From Nipponacmea schrenckii (taxonomy: Eukaryota; Mollusca; Gastropoda; Lottiidae), in contig JAUJPP010000011.1 of assembly GCA_030562195.1 (NCBI GenBank), positions 8,122,001 to 8,186,000 of the forward strand: DNA of 64,000 bases, read 5' to 3'. Below the pieces are notes generated by a model. That model was not told the origin of the DNA. It searched no databases and saw nothing but the letters and a program-made list of their open reading frames with translations. A program made the translations under genes and the position numbers. Below are positions 20,525 through 32,169 of this stretch, piece by piece (positions within the stretch are counted from its first letter, which is position 1; the number at the start of each line of letters is the position of its first letter).

Positions 20525-21420
20525 ATTAAATAATGTGTAAGTAGATTACCTTAAGCGAATACAGGAGTAGGGCTAGTTCGGCAGAATTCCGCCGCTTAGT
20601 TGTGTCACCCAAACGGGGGAAGTTCTTGCCTATTAGAAATGAAATGAAATGAATGGATTTTACGTCCCAATCTTCTGCACCTTATGGGCTAACGAAGACG
20701 GTCTTGCGAATTAGAGAGCAAGAAGAGGGGAGAAGAAGAGTACAGGAAAGGAAGAGGTAAGATGAAATCAGGGGATGACAGGTTTTGAGAAGGATGGGGG
20801 GTTGACAGGTGGACGGAGAAGGAGGTGGGAAGAAGAGAAGTTTGAGGAGGAAAGGAGGGTCTTGGAAGAGAGGCGGGAGGAGTATTGACAATGATAGAAA
20901 CACCACCCGAGACCTTGTCATCACCAGTGCCATTATGGTGGTAAGAAACAAAATGTTTAAATGGCACGAAATGTAAATCCGTTGGTTTGGGGAATGTCTC
21001 TTGGAGACAATTAGCCAACGGATTATATTCTTGAATTTAACTGAACTTGAGCTGAACTTCATTATAATTATGACTTTAACCTCGACAATTCCATTGTATA
21101 ATATTATTTTTTGTCATTGTCAGGGTGGTTTGACAGGACTACGAGGTTTGCGGTAAGGGGGGTTGAAGACTTCCGCATCAACCTCTGAAGTCTCCATATC
21201 TATACTGTCACATATGGCAGATTTCAGAAGATCCCGTCCTCCCTTTTTGAGGAAGGACGAATGGAGAGTTTGAAAGAAAAGAGGAGACGGAGGAGGAATA
21301 GGCAGAGAAAGAGGAGCAGGGAAGAGGGTGAACAGAGGAAGGTGAAGTGTATTGGGAGGAAGATCAAGTGACAGGGTCCAGTTCTACTTCAGAGTCAACT
21401 TCCTTGCCAACACCTCCTCC
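20525..21420 (+). pseudogene. Gypsy copy C: broken ORF3 with inserted repeats
   Basis: The start matches the ORF3 of copy B (KWITLSEYRGRASS region) but with stops. It is then interrupted at about 20638-20702 by a 62-bp dispersed repeat. The charged stretch resumes at about 20703-20885, is interrupted again to about 21240 by unrelated sequence (including a 10-bp inverted repeat AATCCGTTGG / CCAACGGATT near 20979-21025), and resumes with RNRQRKRS-like codons to about 21330. The C2H2 part is not found. Confidence 0.6.
20638..20702 (+). repeat. 62-bp dispersed repeat, copy 1
   Basis: This copy includes AATGAAATGAATGG, TTTTACGTCC and CACCTTATGGGCTAAC, then GAAGACGG. Related copies lie at 45910-45972 and 53588-53648 in the same orientation. 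It interrupts gypsy ORF3 copy C, so it is mobile or part of a mobile unit. It is possibly the conserved head of a SINE. Confidence 0.6.
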
Positions 21421-21428
21421 CGCGACTG

Positions 21429-21661
21429 TTGCCCCCACCTAGCCACCATCCCGTATACATAGGAGATAAGGTGTTGGTGAGACTTTATTTTTCCGAATTT
21501 ATTGACGGTACGGTCGCTTTGGTGGTAAAGTCGGTGCGCGTTTGTCGTCGGGACAAGTGCCCGACTTTGCTAGGCAACAAAACGGATAAGCAGGTCGTGG
21601 ACAAGATCAGGAACATCTGTAAAGCAGAAGGTAGGGACCTTGCTTCCTGATCTTGTCCACC
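21429..21661 (+). other. Small ORF ending in a perfect 17-bp inverted repeat
   Basis: A 73-codon frame (MPPPSHHPVYIGDKVLVRLY...) ends at a TGA near 21650. Its last codons lie within an inverted repeat: 21597-21613 (GTGGACAAGATCAGGAA) pairs perfectly with 21644-21660 across a 30-base loop. The text GDKVLVRLYFSEFIDGTVAL could be a small barrel, and the location downstream of gypsy copy C suggests a piece of mobile DNA. It is not recognised as a known protein. Confidence 0.3.
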
Positions 21662-22214
21662 ATTGTAAATAGTTTGTTTCCACCAAATCACTGTTTTATT
21701 TAAAAATTTTGTGATTGAAATTTTATAATTCCTGTAAATAGTTGTACTTTTATAGTGCATATGATTTGAAGAAGTTTTTAACTAATCATTCAACAAAATT
21801 ACTGTATCATTTCAAATTTTAAAAATTGATAAAAAAAACTAGAAAAAACCCCCACAAAAAAAATATTTAACCCAATTATATAAAAAAAAGCTCAAAAGAC
21901 GGGGGTTTAAAGCCATTAATTTCCTATAAGGGGCAGTATCTCAAAAAGCCCCCCTGGGTTAAATAAGGGAGAATGACTAAATAAAGGGTTAATCTTCCCT
22001 ATAAGTGGCAGTAATGCTACGAAAAAGATCCCCAATTATTAATTTGTAGTCGGTCGGCCCGTTGTGCAAGGGGTATATCGTCTTCTACGTCTTGTTCGAC
22101 ATCAGCAACATCGTCAATTATTTCAACAGGGAAACCGGCGTTTTTAAAACATATTTTTATTGAGTCACTTTTGGTAGCGTTCCCACTGTGGACCATCCAA
22201 TGAATACTATTACA
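21662..22214. other. No gene; AT-rich, partly low-quality sequence
   Basis: Homopolymer-rich text with repeated ATTTCCTATAAGGGGCAGT and TTCCCTATAAGTGGCAGT phrases near 21920-22010. The last part (22040-22214) is probably the decayed upstream end of the next LINE fragment. Confidence 0.4.
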
Positions 22215-22770
22215 TGATACTTTAACACTTGCATTAACCTATGGAACCCCCAAGGATCTTTTATCAGCTCTACCCTATTAAGCATCATGATTAATGATCT
22301 AGCTCGAGACAATGTTCATAGTGGGGACCAATCGGTTAGCACGGCCTTATATAAAGGTGAAGGTTCCATATGGACAGGTCACAATAACTCGCATGCTCTG
22401 AATCAAGTTGGCCTCATTATTTCGGAAGCTAAAACCGTCTCTGCAGCAGGCCAATGGACTACAAGATGGAATGGTGTGAAAATTGTGCAGGAGAAAACAG
22501 TTCCTTGGCACGTAGGTTGACAAAAAGCTTAGTTGGAAAAGACACATTTACTATTTGTAATCGATCCACAAAAATCTTAATTGTTATGATTGATGTCTCA
22601 GGTACCACATGGGGAGCAAACAGAGAACCTTTAATTATGGTTGCATCGTCTATGGTACAGCCTGTAATACCATCCAGAAGAAATTGGATGTTCTACAGAT
22701 GAAAGCCATACGAAATACTACCAGGGCAGCTATCAGTACGGACTGGGAAAGGATGGGAGAAAAACCCCTT
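22215..22770 (+). pseudogene. LINE reverse transcriptase fragment
   Basis: The plus strand reads, across frameshifts, PQGSFISSTLLSIMINDLAR, the PQG-S motif with the following MINDL of non-LTR RTs. Next comes ALYKGEGSIWTGHNN, where the catalytic YADD has decayed. Then come DKKLSWKRHI, VSGTTWGANREPLIMV and KKLDVLQMKAIRNTTRAA, the usual thumb and C-terminal text of jockey/I-like LINEs. It is a different lineage from the LINE at 11.6-12.4 kb. There are at least three frame changes and loss of the active-site Asp pair, so it is long dead. Confidence 0.75.
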
Positions 22771-24016
22771 TCCCAATAAAAAAAAATCAGTTTCTAAATC
22801 ACCCAATTGATCCTAATCTTTTACCAACAAACTCTTAAGGCCAAAAGAAATTACCTAGGCTTTGATATCTGCATTACTGCAAAAAAGAAATTCCCACCAT
22901 TTTGTATTGTTGCCAGCTTTTTCATAAAGTAATTGTTATTGATAAAATTGTGTCCAGTTCTGATGAATTTATTCTATTAGCAGACGAACTGAGTCTAGTT
23001 TATAGATCTGAAAAAAGTACTTTTATCATTCATTAACTTCCCTTAAAAAAACATCGGTAGTTAAAGGTCGTTAGACTTGAAAATTTTATATGAAGTTCGA
23101 ATGTTGAACAAATTCTATATGTATGCAGACATATGTCTAATTTAACCTAAAATATTGTTATGATTATCTTCAATACCGAATACAATTTTGGCTGTAAAAA
23201 AAGTCCAAAGGATGAAAACAAATGTAATACTTATTTCTATTATGTATATTAAAAATAGATCATATCAAAGGCAGACAACATCCAGTTGAAGCGTGTCGAA
23301 ATTGTAATGAGATGTGGGGTCTATTAATAATAATAAAAACCGGGCAAACGTAAACATTATTTTAAAAAAAAACAAATTTTAAAGTTTTTTTTGAGTTTTT
23401 TAATTGCATAGTAATTTTAAATTTAACATTATTAAATTTTTTAAAATTTTTTCTTTTTTTTAAAAGTTATTTTTTACAAATTTAAAAAAAAATTAACATA
23501 TCTTAGTATCTTCAGGTGTAAATTAAATTTGGGTCATAAGTTAAGAACAACGACTCATAAACACATTGGGTTTGAAAAAGAATAAAGTTTTGATTAAGGG
23601 TTTTTTACTTTTAATATTAAAGTTTTTTGTAATTTTTTTTTTGTTTTGAAATTGAAACTTAATTTTCTCTAGGGATCTTCAGTCCAAAAACATTTTTTTT
23701 AAAACTTGGGTAATTATTTTAACCCGGATTTTATCAATATATGTTTTATTGGTTGGAGTGCCACATTTTCATATGATTGATCCCCGATGTTTAAAATGGT
23801 TTAGTAATAAGCCTATAGCATCAAAATATGTTTAACTCTTGGCAAAGTTAGTTTTCTTTAATATCCTTTGAAAATTTTTTTGCAACTTTTTCCTGAAGTT
23901 AGTGTTTTTAAAAAAATTTTTTTTTTTCAAAATATTAAAACTGATGCCAAGAACGAGAAAGGCTTGTCATTTCAATGAACAATTATTGCCTTTCATTTTA
24001 TTTTTTGTACATCTAA
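22771..24016. other. No gene; AT-rich
   Basis: No coding or structured feature is supported. 23340-23960 consists largely of A/T runs with indel-like noise. Confidence 0.5.
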
Positions 24017-24220
24017 ATTGTGGGCGGAGCCCAATGTTTAACACTGCTAGTCTGCTTGATTATTGATAGATTATGTGATCCTGGGTTGGATGATTGGACG
24101 CTCTATCTGCCATGGCTATAAAACAAATAATATATTAATATTGTAGAATAATGATGACATTGAAGATGTTCACAAAATGCCACACCCAAATCATATCCTG
24201 AAAATATTATTATGGAATCT
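24017..24220 (-). repeat. Paralogous segment, copy 1 (empty-site copy)
   Basis: This is similar to 25883-26027 plus sequence after 26507. On the minus strand it begins GCCATGGCAGATAGAGCG, with MADRASNHPTQDHIIYQ then a stop, so it is the decayed partner of the ORF at 25722-25985. At 24146-24156 it shows GAATAATGATG uninterrupted, where the other copy carries a MITE. Confidence 0.7.
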
Positions 24221-24963
24221 AGCCTTTGATTGTGTATCTGAAACAGTTTAAAAGGAAAAAGTGAAGGGTTTTGGGTGTAATCATTTCCTCCATTAAAAAT
24301 GTACCTATTCAATTGAAAATTTTTTCATCGCAACAGCAATTAGTGAAATAAATTTTAATTTTTAAATCTTGTTTTTTTTGTATTGTAATCATAAATTTTA
24401 AATGATAAAGAAAAATTACTAATATTCTTGTTGAAACAGTGCTAATTTTCAAACCCGGGTTTAATGGTTTCATTTAAATAATTAATTTGAATTTTTAAAA
24501 AAAATTAAAGGCGTCAAACCCCCTTTTTTTCTTTTTGTTAGTTTTCAAGTACTAAATATTAAAATTAAAGACAAGGAAGTTTTTTAAACTTTTTAAAGAA
24601 CGTACTTGTTGAATACACGTGCGTGAATTTTCAAGGTACGCGGCCTGTTAACTCGGTCTTCATACACCTAGCTAAGGTATACATTAATTTCTTAATATAG
24701 AACAGTCTAGACAAGGCGTCGAACATCGCCTTTATAATTCATATGTGTGCTTTCATGTTTTTCAAGAACAATACACCATATTACTTCAACCAAGGTTAAG
24801 CTTTCCGTGTAAACTTTAATCAGCAACACACTCTAAAATTAATCTGTAGAAGACTAAAATTATCGATAAGCGACAATCTCATTGAATCTCACCGACGCGT
24901 GAATGTGATCTTTAAAGGGAGATAATACGAAATTCAGTTCAATTCTTTATTGACATTGAGTCA
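24221..24963. other. No gene recognised
   Basis: AT-rich sequence; the part at 24470-24600 is homopolymer-rich. The right end near 24940-24963 is probably the 3' end of the minus-strand LINE at 25 kb (TCAATAAAGAATTGAACTG on the minus strand, with an AATAAA). Confidence 0.4.
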
Positions 24964-25069
24964 TTGGTAAAAATATGCAAACATTATGTTACAATTTACA
25001 TATACTACAATATCAATTGGTAAAAATATGCAAACATTATGTTACAATTTACATATACTACAATATCAA
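24964..25069. repeat. 53-bp direct tandem duplication in a LINE 3' region
   Basis: Two nearly exact copies of a 53-bp unit that begins TTGGTAAAAATATGCAAACA, at 24964 and 25017. Confidence 0.85.
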
Positions 25070-25089
25070 CATCATTTACATTGAAATTT

Positions 25090-25430
25090 ACAATATATAG
25101 CAGTAAAAAGCAAGACATTAATTTGATAGCTCTGCTTTCCTATTTGCACACATAACGAAAAACTTTCCTAAATTTGACAATTTTTTAACGCTTTATGAGT
25201 AAAGCAACTGAATAAATGTAAATACACTGGGTCTGTTGAAATAATACGGTTTGAAATAAAACTTTCAAAATCCCGAATATATGGACATATCAAAACATGG
25301 TGGTAATCATCTTCAACCTGATTATTATCATAATATTTACAAAGTCGTTTCTTCACGGTGTACATTATAGTATCGGCCAGTTTCTTTATACAATTTATGG
25401 CTGAATAAAGTTTCGTAATAGGTTTCACAT
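25090..25430 (-). pseudogene. LINE ORF2 C-terminal fragment
   Basis: The minus-strand frame reads LCKYYDNNQVEDDYHHVLIC, then PYIRDFESFIS. The pattern C...ED.YH.L..CP.Y..R is the conserved zinc-like tail of many LINE ORF2 proteins. An AATAAA and a duplicated 3' segment follow downstream on the same strand. Only the extreme C-terminus is present. Confidence 0.65.
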
Positions 25431-25721
25431 ATTTAGATTAGATAGGTTTGAAGCTAAAAAAGAATCTAGTAAAATAATTTGGGGGGCATTGACAAATGGT
25501 TCTGAAAATGACTGTTGGTAACTTTTCCTCAAAATTAAGTTCAAACGATTTTCATGTTGAAAATCTGAGTAAAACTTCAAAGTAGATTTTCTCGAAGTTT
25601 GAAAATTGAAACTTATTGATGGTTCTCTGTATGGTTACTGTCCTACAAACATGCAGACGATTGAGCTTACCTACAGCAATCGGCAACTGAGAAGACGGAC
25701 TGCATGTATTTTTTAAACATC

Positions 25722-25985
25722 CTAAATGTCGACCAGATTATTTTGAAAGATAGTTAGAATACCACCATTTCCGACCTTTAAGAACTGGTCGAGAGAGTTT
25801 TTACTTTCTGGTGGATTTGGACAGAAAGAATTGTCGGTTAGTCCTGGATATTTTACATTGTTTGATGCTATTGCTAAAAGATCAATTGTAGGCGGAGCCC
25901 GATGTGTCACACTACTCTTTAGTTGGTTTGATTCTTGATAGATTGTATGATCCTGGGTTGGGTGATTGCACGCTCTATCTGCCAT
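25722..25985 (-). CDS. Unidentified 87-residue ORF, possible exon or element gene start
   Basis: This minus-strand ORF begins MADRACNHPTQDHTIYQESN and has a decayed paralog at about 24120-24017. The ATG follows a T-rich run and GCAGCC, which resembles a splice acceptor placed just before the start. The text is polar without a recognised domain (TIDLLAIASNNVKYPGLTDN) and ends in NNLVDI before a stop. Because the segment is duplicated it could be the 5' end of a mobile-element gene or a duplicated host exon. No function is claimed. Confidence 0.3.
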   Translation of the reverse strand: MADRACNHPTQDHTIYQESNQLKSSVTHRAPPTIDLLAIASNNVKYPGLTDNSFCPNPPESKNSLDQFLKVGNGGILTIFQNNLVDI

Positions 25986-26027
25986 GGCTGCAAAAAAAAA
26001 ATAATAATATAAAAAATTGTAGAATAA

Positions 26028-26507
26028 AGGCCAAATTCCACTTGTGCGATTAAATTGAAAATTAATCGCAAGTCGCTTGTCGCATGGTGTAAAGTATGCG
26101 ATTAAAAATAATCGCTAGAATGGAAACTAAATAGTTAAACTTTCTGTGCGATCACATGCGATTAATAGGAAAAAAGCATGCAACAAGTGTACATTTTTTG
26201 GTGAAGCCATGAGACCAACGTGTTTAATATTTAATCGCATACACCCTGCGATAACCATATTAATCGCTTACTTTCTTGTCGCATCTGTCAACGCCGTGCT
26301 GCCATTTTTCTTTTTCATTGTAAATATTTGTATCACGTGTTGTCCCAAACATTGCGATTCTTTATTTAGTCGCACAAAGTGGACACTGAAGCCACATGCA
26401 ATTAATTCTTGTAGGAAAGTATGCGATTTCAGTTTTCTGGCGATAAAACCATGCGATTAATTTTTTGTGGTCGTAAGTACTTTAATCGCCCATGTGGAAT
26501 TTGCCCT
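26028..26507. mobile_element. 480-bp Harbinger-like MITE
   Basis: The element has terminal inverted repeats AGGCCAAATTCCAC (26028-26041) and GTGGAATTTGCCCT (26494-26507) with one mismatch, flanked by TAA on both sides (26025-26027 and 26508-26510). The interior contains many copies of TGCGATTAA or TTAATCGC in both orientations. The TWA-type 3-bp target duplication and the G/C start of the ends fit PIF/Harbinger. The paralogous segment at 24149-24151 has a single TAA, giving an empty site. No transposase is encoded; a 104-residue plus-strand frame within it is incidental. Confidence 0.85.
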
Positions 26508-26767
26508 TAATGATGACATAAACAAAAAATCTCACGTACAAATCATATTCTAAAAATATAAAGGTTCATTTCTGGGAAGTCGCCGCTTGGTTCAAAACTA
26601 CTCATGCAGATACAAAAAACGGTGACTTCCCCAGGAATTTTGTCAAAAAATGGATTTTGAGAACATTATGACATAAACAATTGAAGATGTTCACAAAATG
26701 CCATATTCTGAGAATATCAGCAATCATTCCTTTTCACTCAGAAACGTTTTCATTTTTTTAAATATCC

Positions 26768-26943
26768 TCTGTGATATTGTTTTTTAACTTTTTTTAAGTC
26801 AACCATTTCGAGTTTCTGTGATCCTTTTTTATTTTATTGTGATAATGCCTTTCTAATTTCAATGTTTGTTTTTATTTTAAATTCAGGTGTTATAGCTGGT
26901 TTTGGTGCTGATACACTTTATACATTTCATTTTTCAATTTATG
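26768..26943 (+). repeat. Dispersed SINE-like repeat, copy 1 (diverged)
   Basis: Begins near CTCTGTGATATTG and ends GTTTTGGTGCTGATACAC, then TACATTTCATTTTTC. Related copies lie at 28922-29010, 39755-39840 with 40755-40835, and 51062-51203. The best copies show a GGTGCTGATGCACC hairpin followed by an (ATTTC)n tail. Confidence 0.55.
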
Positions 26944-27279
26944 TAAAATATTCTCACAAATGGCATGTTTTGCTTACATCTCCTACATCTGCTAGCTAAT
27001 TGGCGGAAGATGTTTCTCACCTTTATATTTAGCCCATGGGAAACCGGTAAGTTTAGTTAGAGATTTTTGAATGTCTCAAGATCCGAAATAATTTGTTTGT
27101 TTAAAGACCCCCTTTTTTGTTTCGGATTATTTCAACGGAGGAGCCTAAAACATTTTTTAAAATCTTTTGGTTACTAAATCGAAATAGTCTACAGAGTATT
27201 ACCTTTGGGGAAATTTTGAAGCCTTTAAACCTTTGGTTTTGTCCATAATTATCCTTTTAATGAATCATAATTATTACGG

Positions 27280-28420
27280 ACTTACGAACGGCCATATTGG
27301 AAAACGGTTCTCAAGAATTAATCAAAGAGTTATCCCTTCTCGGGCGTTGCAATACCAGTTTTTTCTATAACTATGTGATCAACGCATGTTTCAATTGTGT
27401 TTGTCAACAAATAACACAATTTTAAGATGGAGAACCCCACAGAGGAAAAAAGGTGAATAGTAAATTTTTTGTTTGCCGTTATATTTTAGAAATTTTCGCC
27501 TTTTCTTAGAGCCCTTTTTACTAAATTTTGAGGACTGTTTAAATTTTTAACAAATTGCCCAAATTCGATTTTCTTTAAAAATAATGAGCAAATTTAAGAC
27601 AATTTTTGGTGAAAATTTTTTTTAACGCGAAGGGAGGGTTGATAAAATTTGTGGTTTATTTTTATATTTCTATTAAAATTTAATTTTCATATTAATATTT
27701 TTACGAAACAAGTTTATATTTTTAAAAAGGGTTTTAAAAATTTTTGGAAAAAGTTATGGAAGGTTTTAATTTGGTGATTTTTAAAGCTTTAAACAGATGG
27801 AAATTTATTTGGGTTTGGGCCGGACCCAATCAAAAGGCCCCAAAAAATTGAAATCTTTTCAACAAGAATTCCAGATCGAGTAGATATCTAAACTCGGTCG
27901 TTCAGTAAAACCGATTTATTCTCATAACTATGTGATCAGTGCATGTAGTAAGGACTCAGTCCAGTAAAACATTTTAAGCTAAATTCGTCCGTTCTATTTT
28001 TAGAAATCCTCCTTCTCCCTTCCGTTTTTGCATGCCCATTTTTGACTAATTTTTGGTCTAGATTTGAAATTTGATATCTGAAATTGCATTTTCTTTCAGA
28101 ATTTCTATTTTCTTTCAGAATTTCTGAGATAATGAGAAATTTAATTGGCGGAAGGTTATTTCTAAAAAATAGTGGTTTTGTGTGCAGTGACAGCGAAGCG
28201 GATGTTGATAAAATGTAGTGGTTTACTTTCATTTTGTTTAGTTCAAAATTTTCAAGGTTATGCTATATTAAAATTTTGTACAGAAACCAAGTATTGGCCA
28301 GGCTTTCATGTGACATACAGGAAAGCTTTCAACGAGATTTCTGGAAAAAGTTATGGAAGGTTGAATTTCGTGATTTAACATTTAAACAGATGGCAAATGA
28401 ATTTGCGGTCTGAGTCCAGT
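27280..28420. repeat. About 0.55-kb duplicated block, first copy strongly degraded
   Basis: 27340-27830 resembles 27900-28420 in order: both contain ATAACTATGTGATCA, then GGAAAAAGTTATGGAAGG, then TTTAAACAGATGG. The left copy has many T/A run changes and may be partly consensus error. A smaller internal duplication (TTTTCTTTCAGAATTTCT twice) lies near 28090-28125. No gene is supported, and 26.95-27.28 kb is also empty. Confidence 0.6.
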
Positions 28421-28921
28421 AGACAACCACTTGCAAAATGTAGTTACTTCCCCTTGTATGGAAAATACTTGAAACCTCTTTTGCACAGCAAACATTTATT
28501 TTACACTCACCCGTTAATAGGACAACATTATAACATTCAGAGGAAATAGCCTTTACAAATATTATTTAACATATACTAGCAATAATTGAATTATAAACTT
28601 GTCCACGTGCTTACCTAACATTGACCATGCGTCACCTCTTGCAACAGAAAATTCGTGAATAATCTCAAATCGAATAATATGCTAATTGACAAATAACATG
28701 TAACAAAATAGTACCTGAGATAGATCACTCGGCTTTATACATGTCTAATTCTCGGAGAGGATGCAGAAAGAAGATTATCTCTTACAAAATCAGAAAGTAA
28801 AATGGTGGACAAGGAAAATTTGGGAGAATTCTTGTGTCTGCCTCAGGGAGAATTCATTGCAGAATTAAACAAAACGAAACATTAAATATTATTACATTTC
28901 AAAACCTTGTGTCATAACCTT

Positions 28922-29225
28922 TCTAGTTTTAATTTTTGTTTTTGTTTTAAATCGTGTTCGGGTGCTATATAGCCCGTTTTGGTGCTGATGCACCTAAATA
29001 AATTTCCTTTCGCGGAATTTCAATAGGGTCCATTCTTGAGATATGACAAACTCTAACACCAAGTTTCATCAAAAATCAATAATTGCACCATGTAGTGTGT
29101 TTACGAGCCATTCAAGAACAAGGACTCGTACTAAAATAAAATTCCCTTTTCTTTGATGTTTATCCTTGCGTGATCATAAACACATACGATAACATACTCC
29201 CCTCATTTCATGTAAAATTTCGAAT
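28922..29225 (+). repeat. SINE-like repeat tail fused to a fragment of the tandem-repeat element
   Basis: 28940-29000 has GCTATATAGCCCGTTTTGG, then GTGCTGATGCACC. The following text to about 29225 resembles the right part of the element at 14075-16197 (AATAGGGTCCATTCTTGAG, CAAGTTTCATC, TGTTTACGAGCCATTCAAGA, then CTCATTTCATGT). Both families therefore occur together here, as also at 39.8-40.8 kb. Confidence 0.6.
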
Positions 29226-32160
29226 TGGTCTTGTGAACGCGATAGAGACTAGACTTTTCATTTGATTTGAATGGATTTTTTTTTTAAATAAAATCTTTTA
29301 ATTTACATTGTCATACTGAGTCGTTATTGATATTAAATAAACATGGTGGTATTATTCCACATTGACAGTAAACAGCTGAATTAATGATTGAATTATAACC
29401 ATTAGTAAACGGAAAGTATATCGACCTGTCTGTCTGTTTCATGAATAAATAACATAACAAGTGTAACATCTGGAGGTTTGCCAATCATTGCTGAATTAAA
29501 AAATCAAATACTTAGTGAGTAAAATTAAGTGATTTATTAAATCAAATTTAAGTATAGTTATTCATACTATTGATTGTTAAAGGAAATTATCACATCCATA
29601 ATATGTACATACATTTATTATAAAAACAAGCATGACGTGCAATACAAAGACTGAATAGAACTGGGGCTTCTCACCGCCAATCTTCACGTGAGTGAAACTC
29701 GTGAGAGTTCACACAATTGAGCATGCGCAGGCTACATTGATGGTAGTTGTACTGTCCAGTCTCATAGCAGACGACACATTCAATATATTAACATTGATGT
29801 CATGCATACTTAATTGGTTTTAATTAGTTGTCAGTTTAATGTTGAATGTAATTTGATGTGATCGTTTATGTTATGTAAAGAAATACAAACCAACATAAAA
29901 TAGAGATATTTAATAATACTGATTCTATAAGTACACACCCCCTCCTAATTATTTGACTATCCTTTATCACCCTCTACTTAGTACCCGAACTTACCCTTTA
30001 GCCCTTGTTATTGTTATTAACGATCACTAATCTAAAGCCCCATTCACGTGTAAGTACGTAAGTATAGTAGGGTAAAGTAAAGTGGAGTAAATAAGTATAA
30101 GTATATTTGCTTCACCTCAGGGGGTAGTAAAAAGTATAATTACTTATAAGTATTTATGCACCTGGAGTATATGTGTCCATGATCAAACATTCTTGATTTG
30201 CTCACGTAAGCAAATTAAATATGTTATCCATATATGAGTTCAATTTCATAATTGCTATATTTAGCAACAGGTTGACATCTTGTTGTCCAGACAGTCAGTT
30301 GTCTGGAGAACACACGGTAGATACATTTGCACTGAAGCACCACAGCACCCCTTTTCATGGCCTAATCCAAGGACGAGCCCCATACTGATAAAGTATGGGA
30401 AGTCTCTTTTCCTCTTCTGAATGACCAGTCTGCTCATCGACATTTTCACAAATGATCAAAAAATTTTTTTTTTAATCAAAGACTAAGTTTACTTCAGCCT
30501 GATTTAAATATCATGTGAACACAATGTAAATATACCTTTACCCATGTGAGTATATATACTCCAGGAGTATATTCCACGTAGTAATTTTAGTCATTGATGT
30601 CTTTTATTAGATTCTTACTATAATACCCCTACCTTTGTTTCTATATCTGTCTGTTATTTGTGTCTGTAAGATTACTATTTATTTGACTCCAAAATAAAAA
30701 AGTAGATTCCTTATAGGCTAAGCTAACAATTAATTATGTAATCAAGGATCCTTAGTGTTTTATACTTCTTATTTGTACATGTAGAACTATGCTCAACAAA
30801 CCCCACCTTGGTTTCTTATGGTCACGTCATACATCTTTTTAAATGACATGTATATACTTATATGGTCAATGAAGATAGTACTATGTAATAATCTTCACCG
30901 TTTTTTGAGTAATCCTTATGAATTCTAAATATTATCTTTTTATTGTCTTCTTATATCCTATACAAGATTTACTAATAGGTTACTTTATAAACACAACAAA
31001 CGCGTATTATTAATATAACAACCGCGAGGAAGTTAATCGAAGGCAATGTATAATATGTTACATGTACTATGTTAGATGTTAATGGTAGAAGAAACTGGGC
31101 GACCGAAGTCAAAGAGATAATATTTAAGTACGACTTTTTATTCCTAAATAAAACCGGGCATTCCTAAATAAAACATTTCCCAATTCAAGCAAAGAGATGA
31201 AATGGCACGAAGATGTTGAAAATTACTCAGCATTGACAATGTGTATAATCCTATATTCTCACCGGAAAGATTTCGGTTTAACAAAAATGGGTTATTGTCA
31301 GTTAAAGGTCGTTGGTTGGGAATAGATTAAGACAGATATTGTACAATTTGTAGATTGAATGAAGTTAAGGATCGAGTTTCACTTTATAATCACCTGTACG
31401 TTATACTCCGGAATTCGCTCCAAATATATTGGCTGTTTTATTACAAATACATCAATACAGAATTTATTTACCAATATCCAGCAATAATAGGAAACGTAGA
31501 AAAAATTGTATATAATGCAAATTTCCATAGAAAAGGGCACTTATAATGTGCTTGAATCTATAAATGTATTTGAATCTAAGCTTATGGTAAAAAATTCAAT
31601 TATAAATACTTGTACTGTTATAAATATGAATGTAATGTATGTTCTTTGGGCATTTGCCTTTAACTGGAAAAAAAAAACCGCGATCGTTGCGCGTGTAGTC
31701 TGAAGAGCCAAGCGTAAAAACAAATAACTTACCTTTGATTCAGAATCGCTTTAGTTGGCACCTTTTGTCTTCTTATTTGCTGTACAACATAAACCAATAA
31801 CTGCGAAGAAAGCTAATATTGATTGGAGCGCGTGTACTCTGAAGAGTTGAGCGTATACGGGATGTTTCTTGAAATGGACTGACGTGAGTTAATCACTTCC
31901 GAAAGAGTTCAAGAACGATAGTACTACATAAATGATGAATAATATCATTTACATTCACGCATATTATATTGATTAATTACACTGTCCTGGATATGTCTGA
32001 GAATATTATTCTTTTCTAATTCTTTCTAATACATGGTACACTAGTCCCGTAATATAAGCTTCTATTTCTCCACATAAGAAGATTTACAAAAGATGTTTAC
32101 ATAAAAAGATTTTTAACAAAGTATTTACAATCATTAAGTGAAGTTTAACTCAAACAGTTC
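29226..32160. other. No gene recognised
   Basis: AT-rich intergenic sequence. 30034-30066 begins CCCCATTCACGTG followed by repeated AAGTA words and may be the end of an unrecognised MITE. A short duplicated phrase (GCGCGTGTAGTCTGAAGAG and GCGCGTGTACTCTGAAGAG) lies at 31694 and 31830. No frame is convincing. Confidence 0.4.
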
Positions 32161-32169
32161 AACATTAGG

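Noticed and set aside
23340..23960. A/T-run region as a structured or regulatory element
   Set aside because: Homopolymer noise without repeat unit, pairing or coding signal.
30261..30449. 62-codon minus-strand ORF
   Set aside because: No family signature, and neighbouring frames are equally open.
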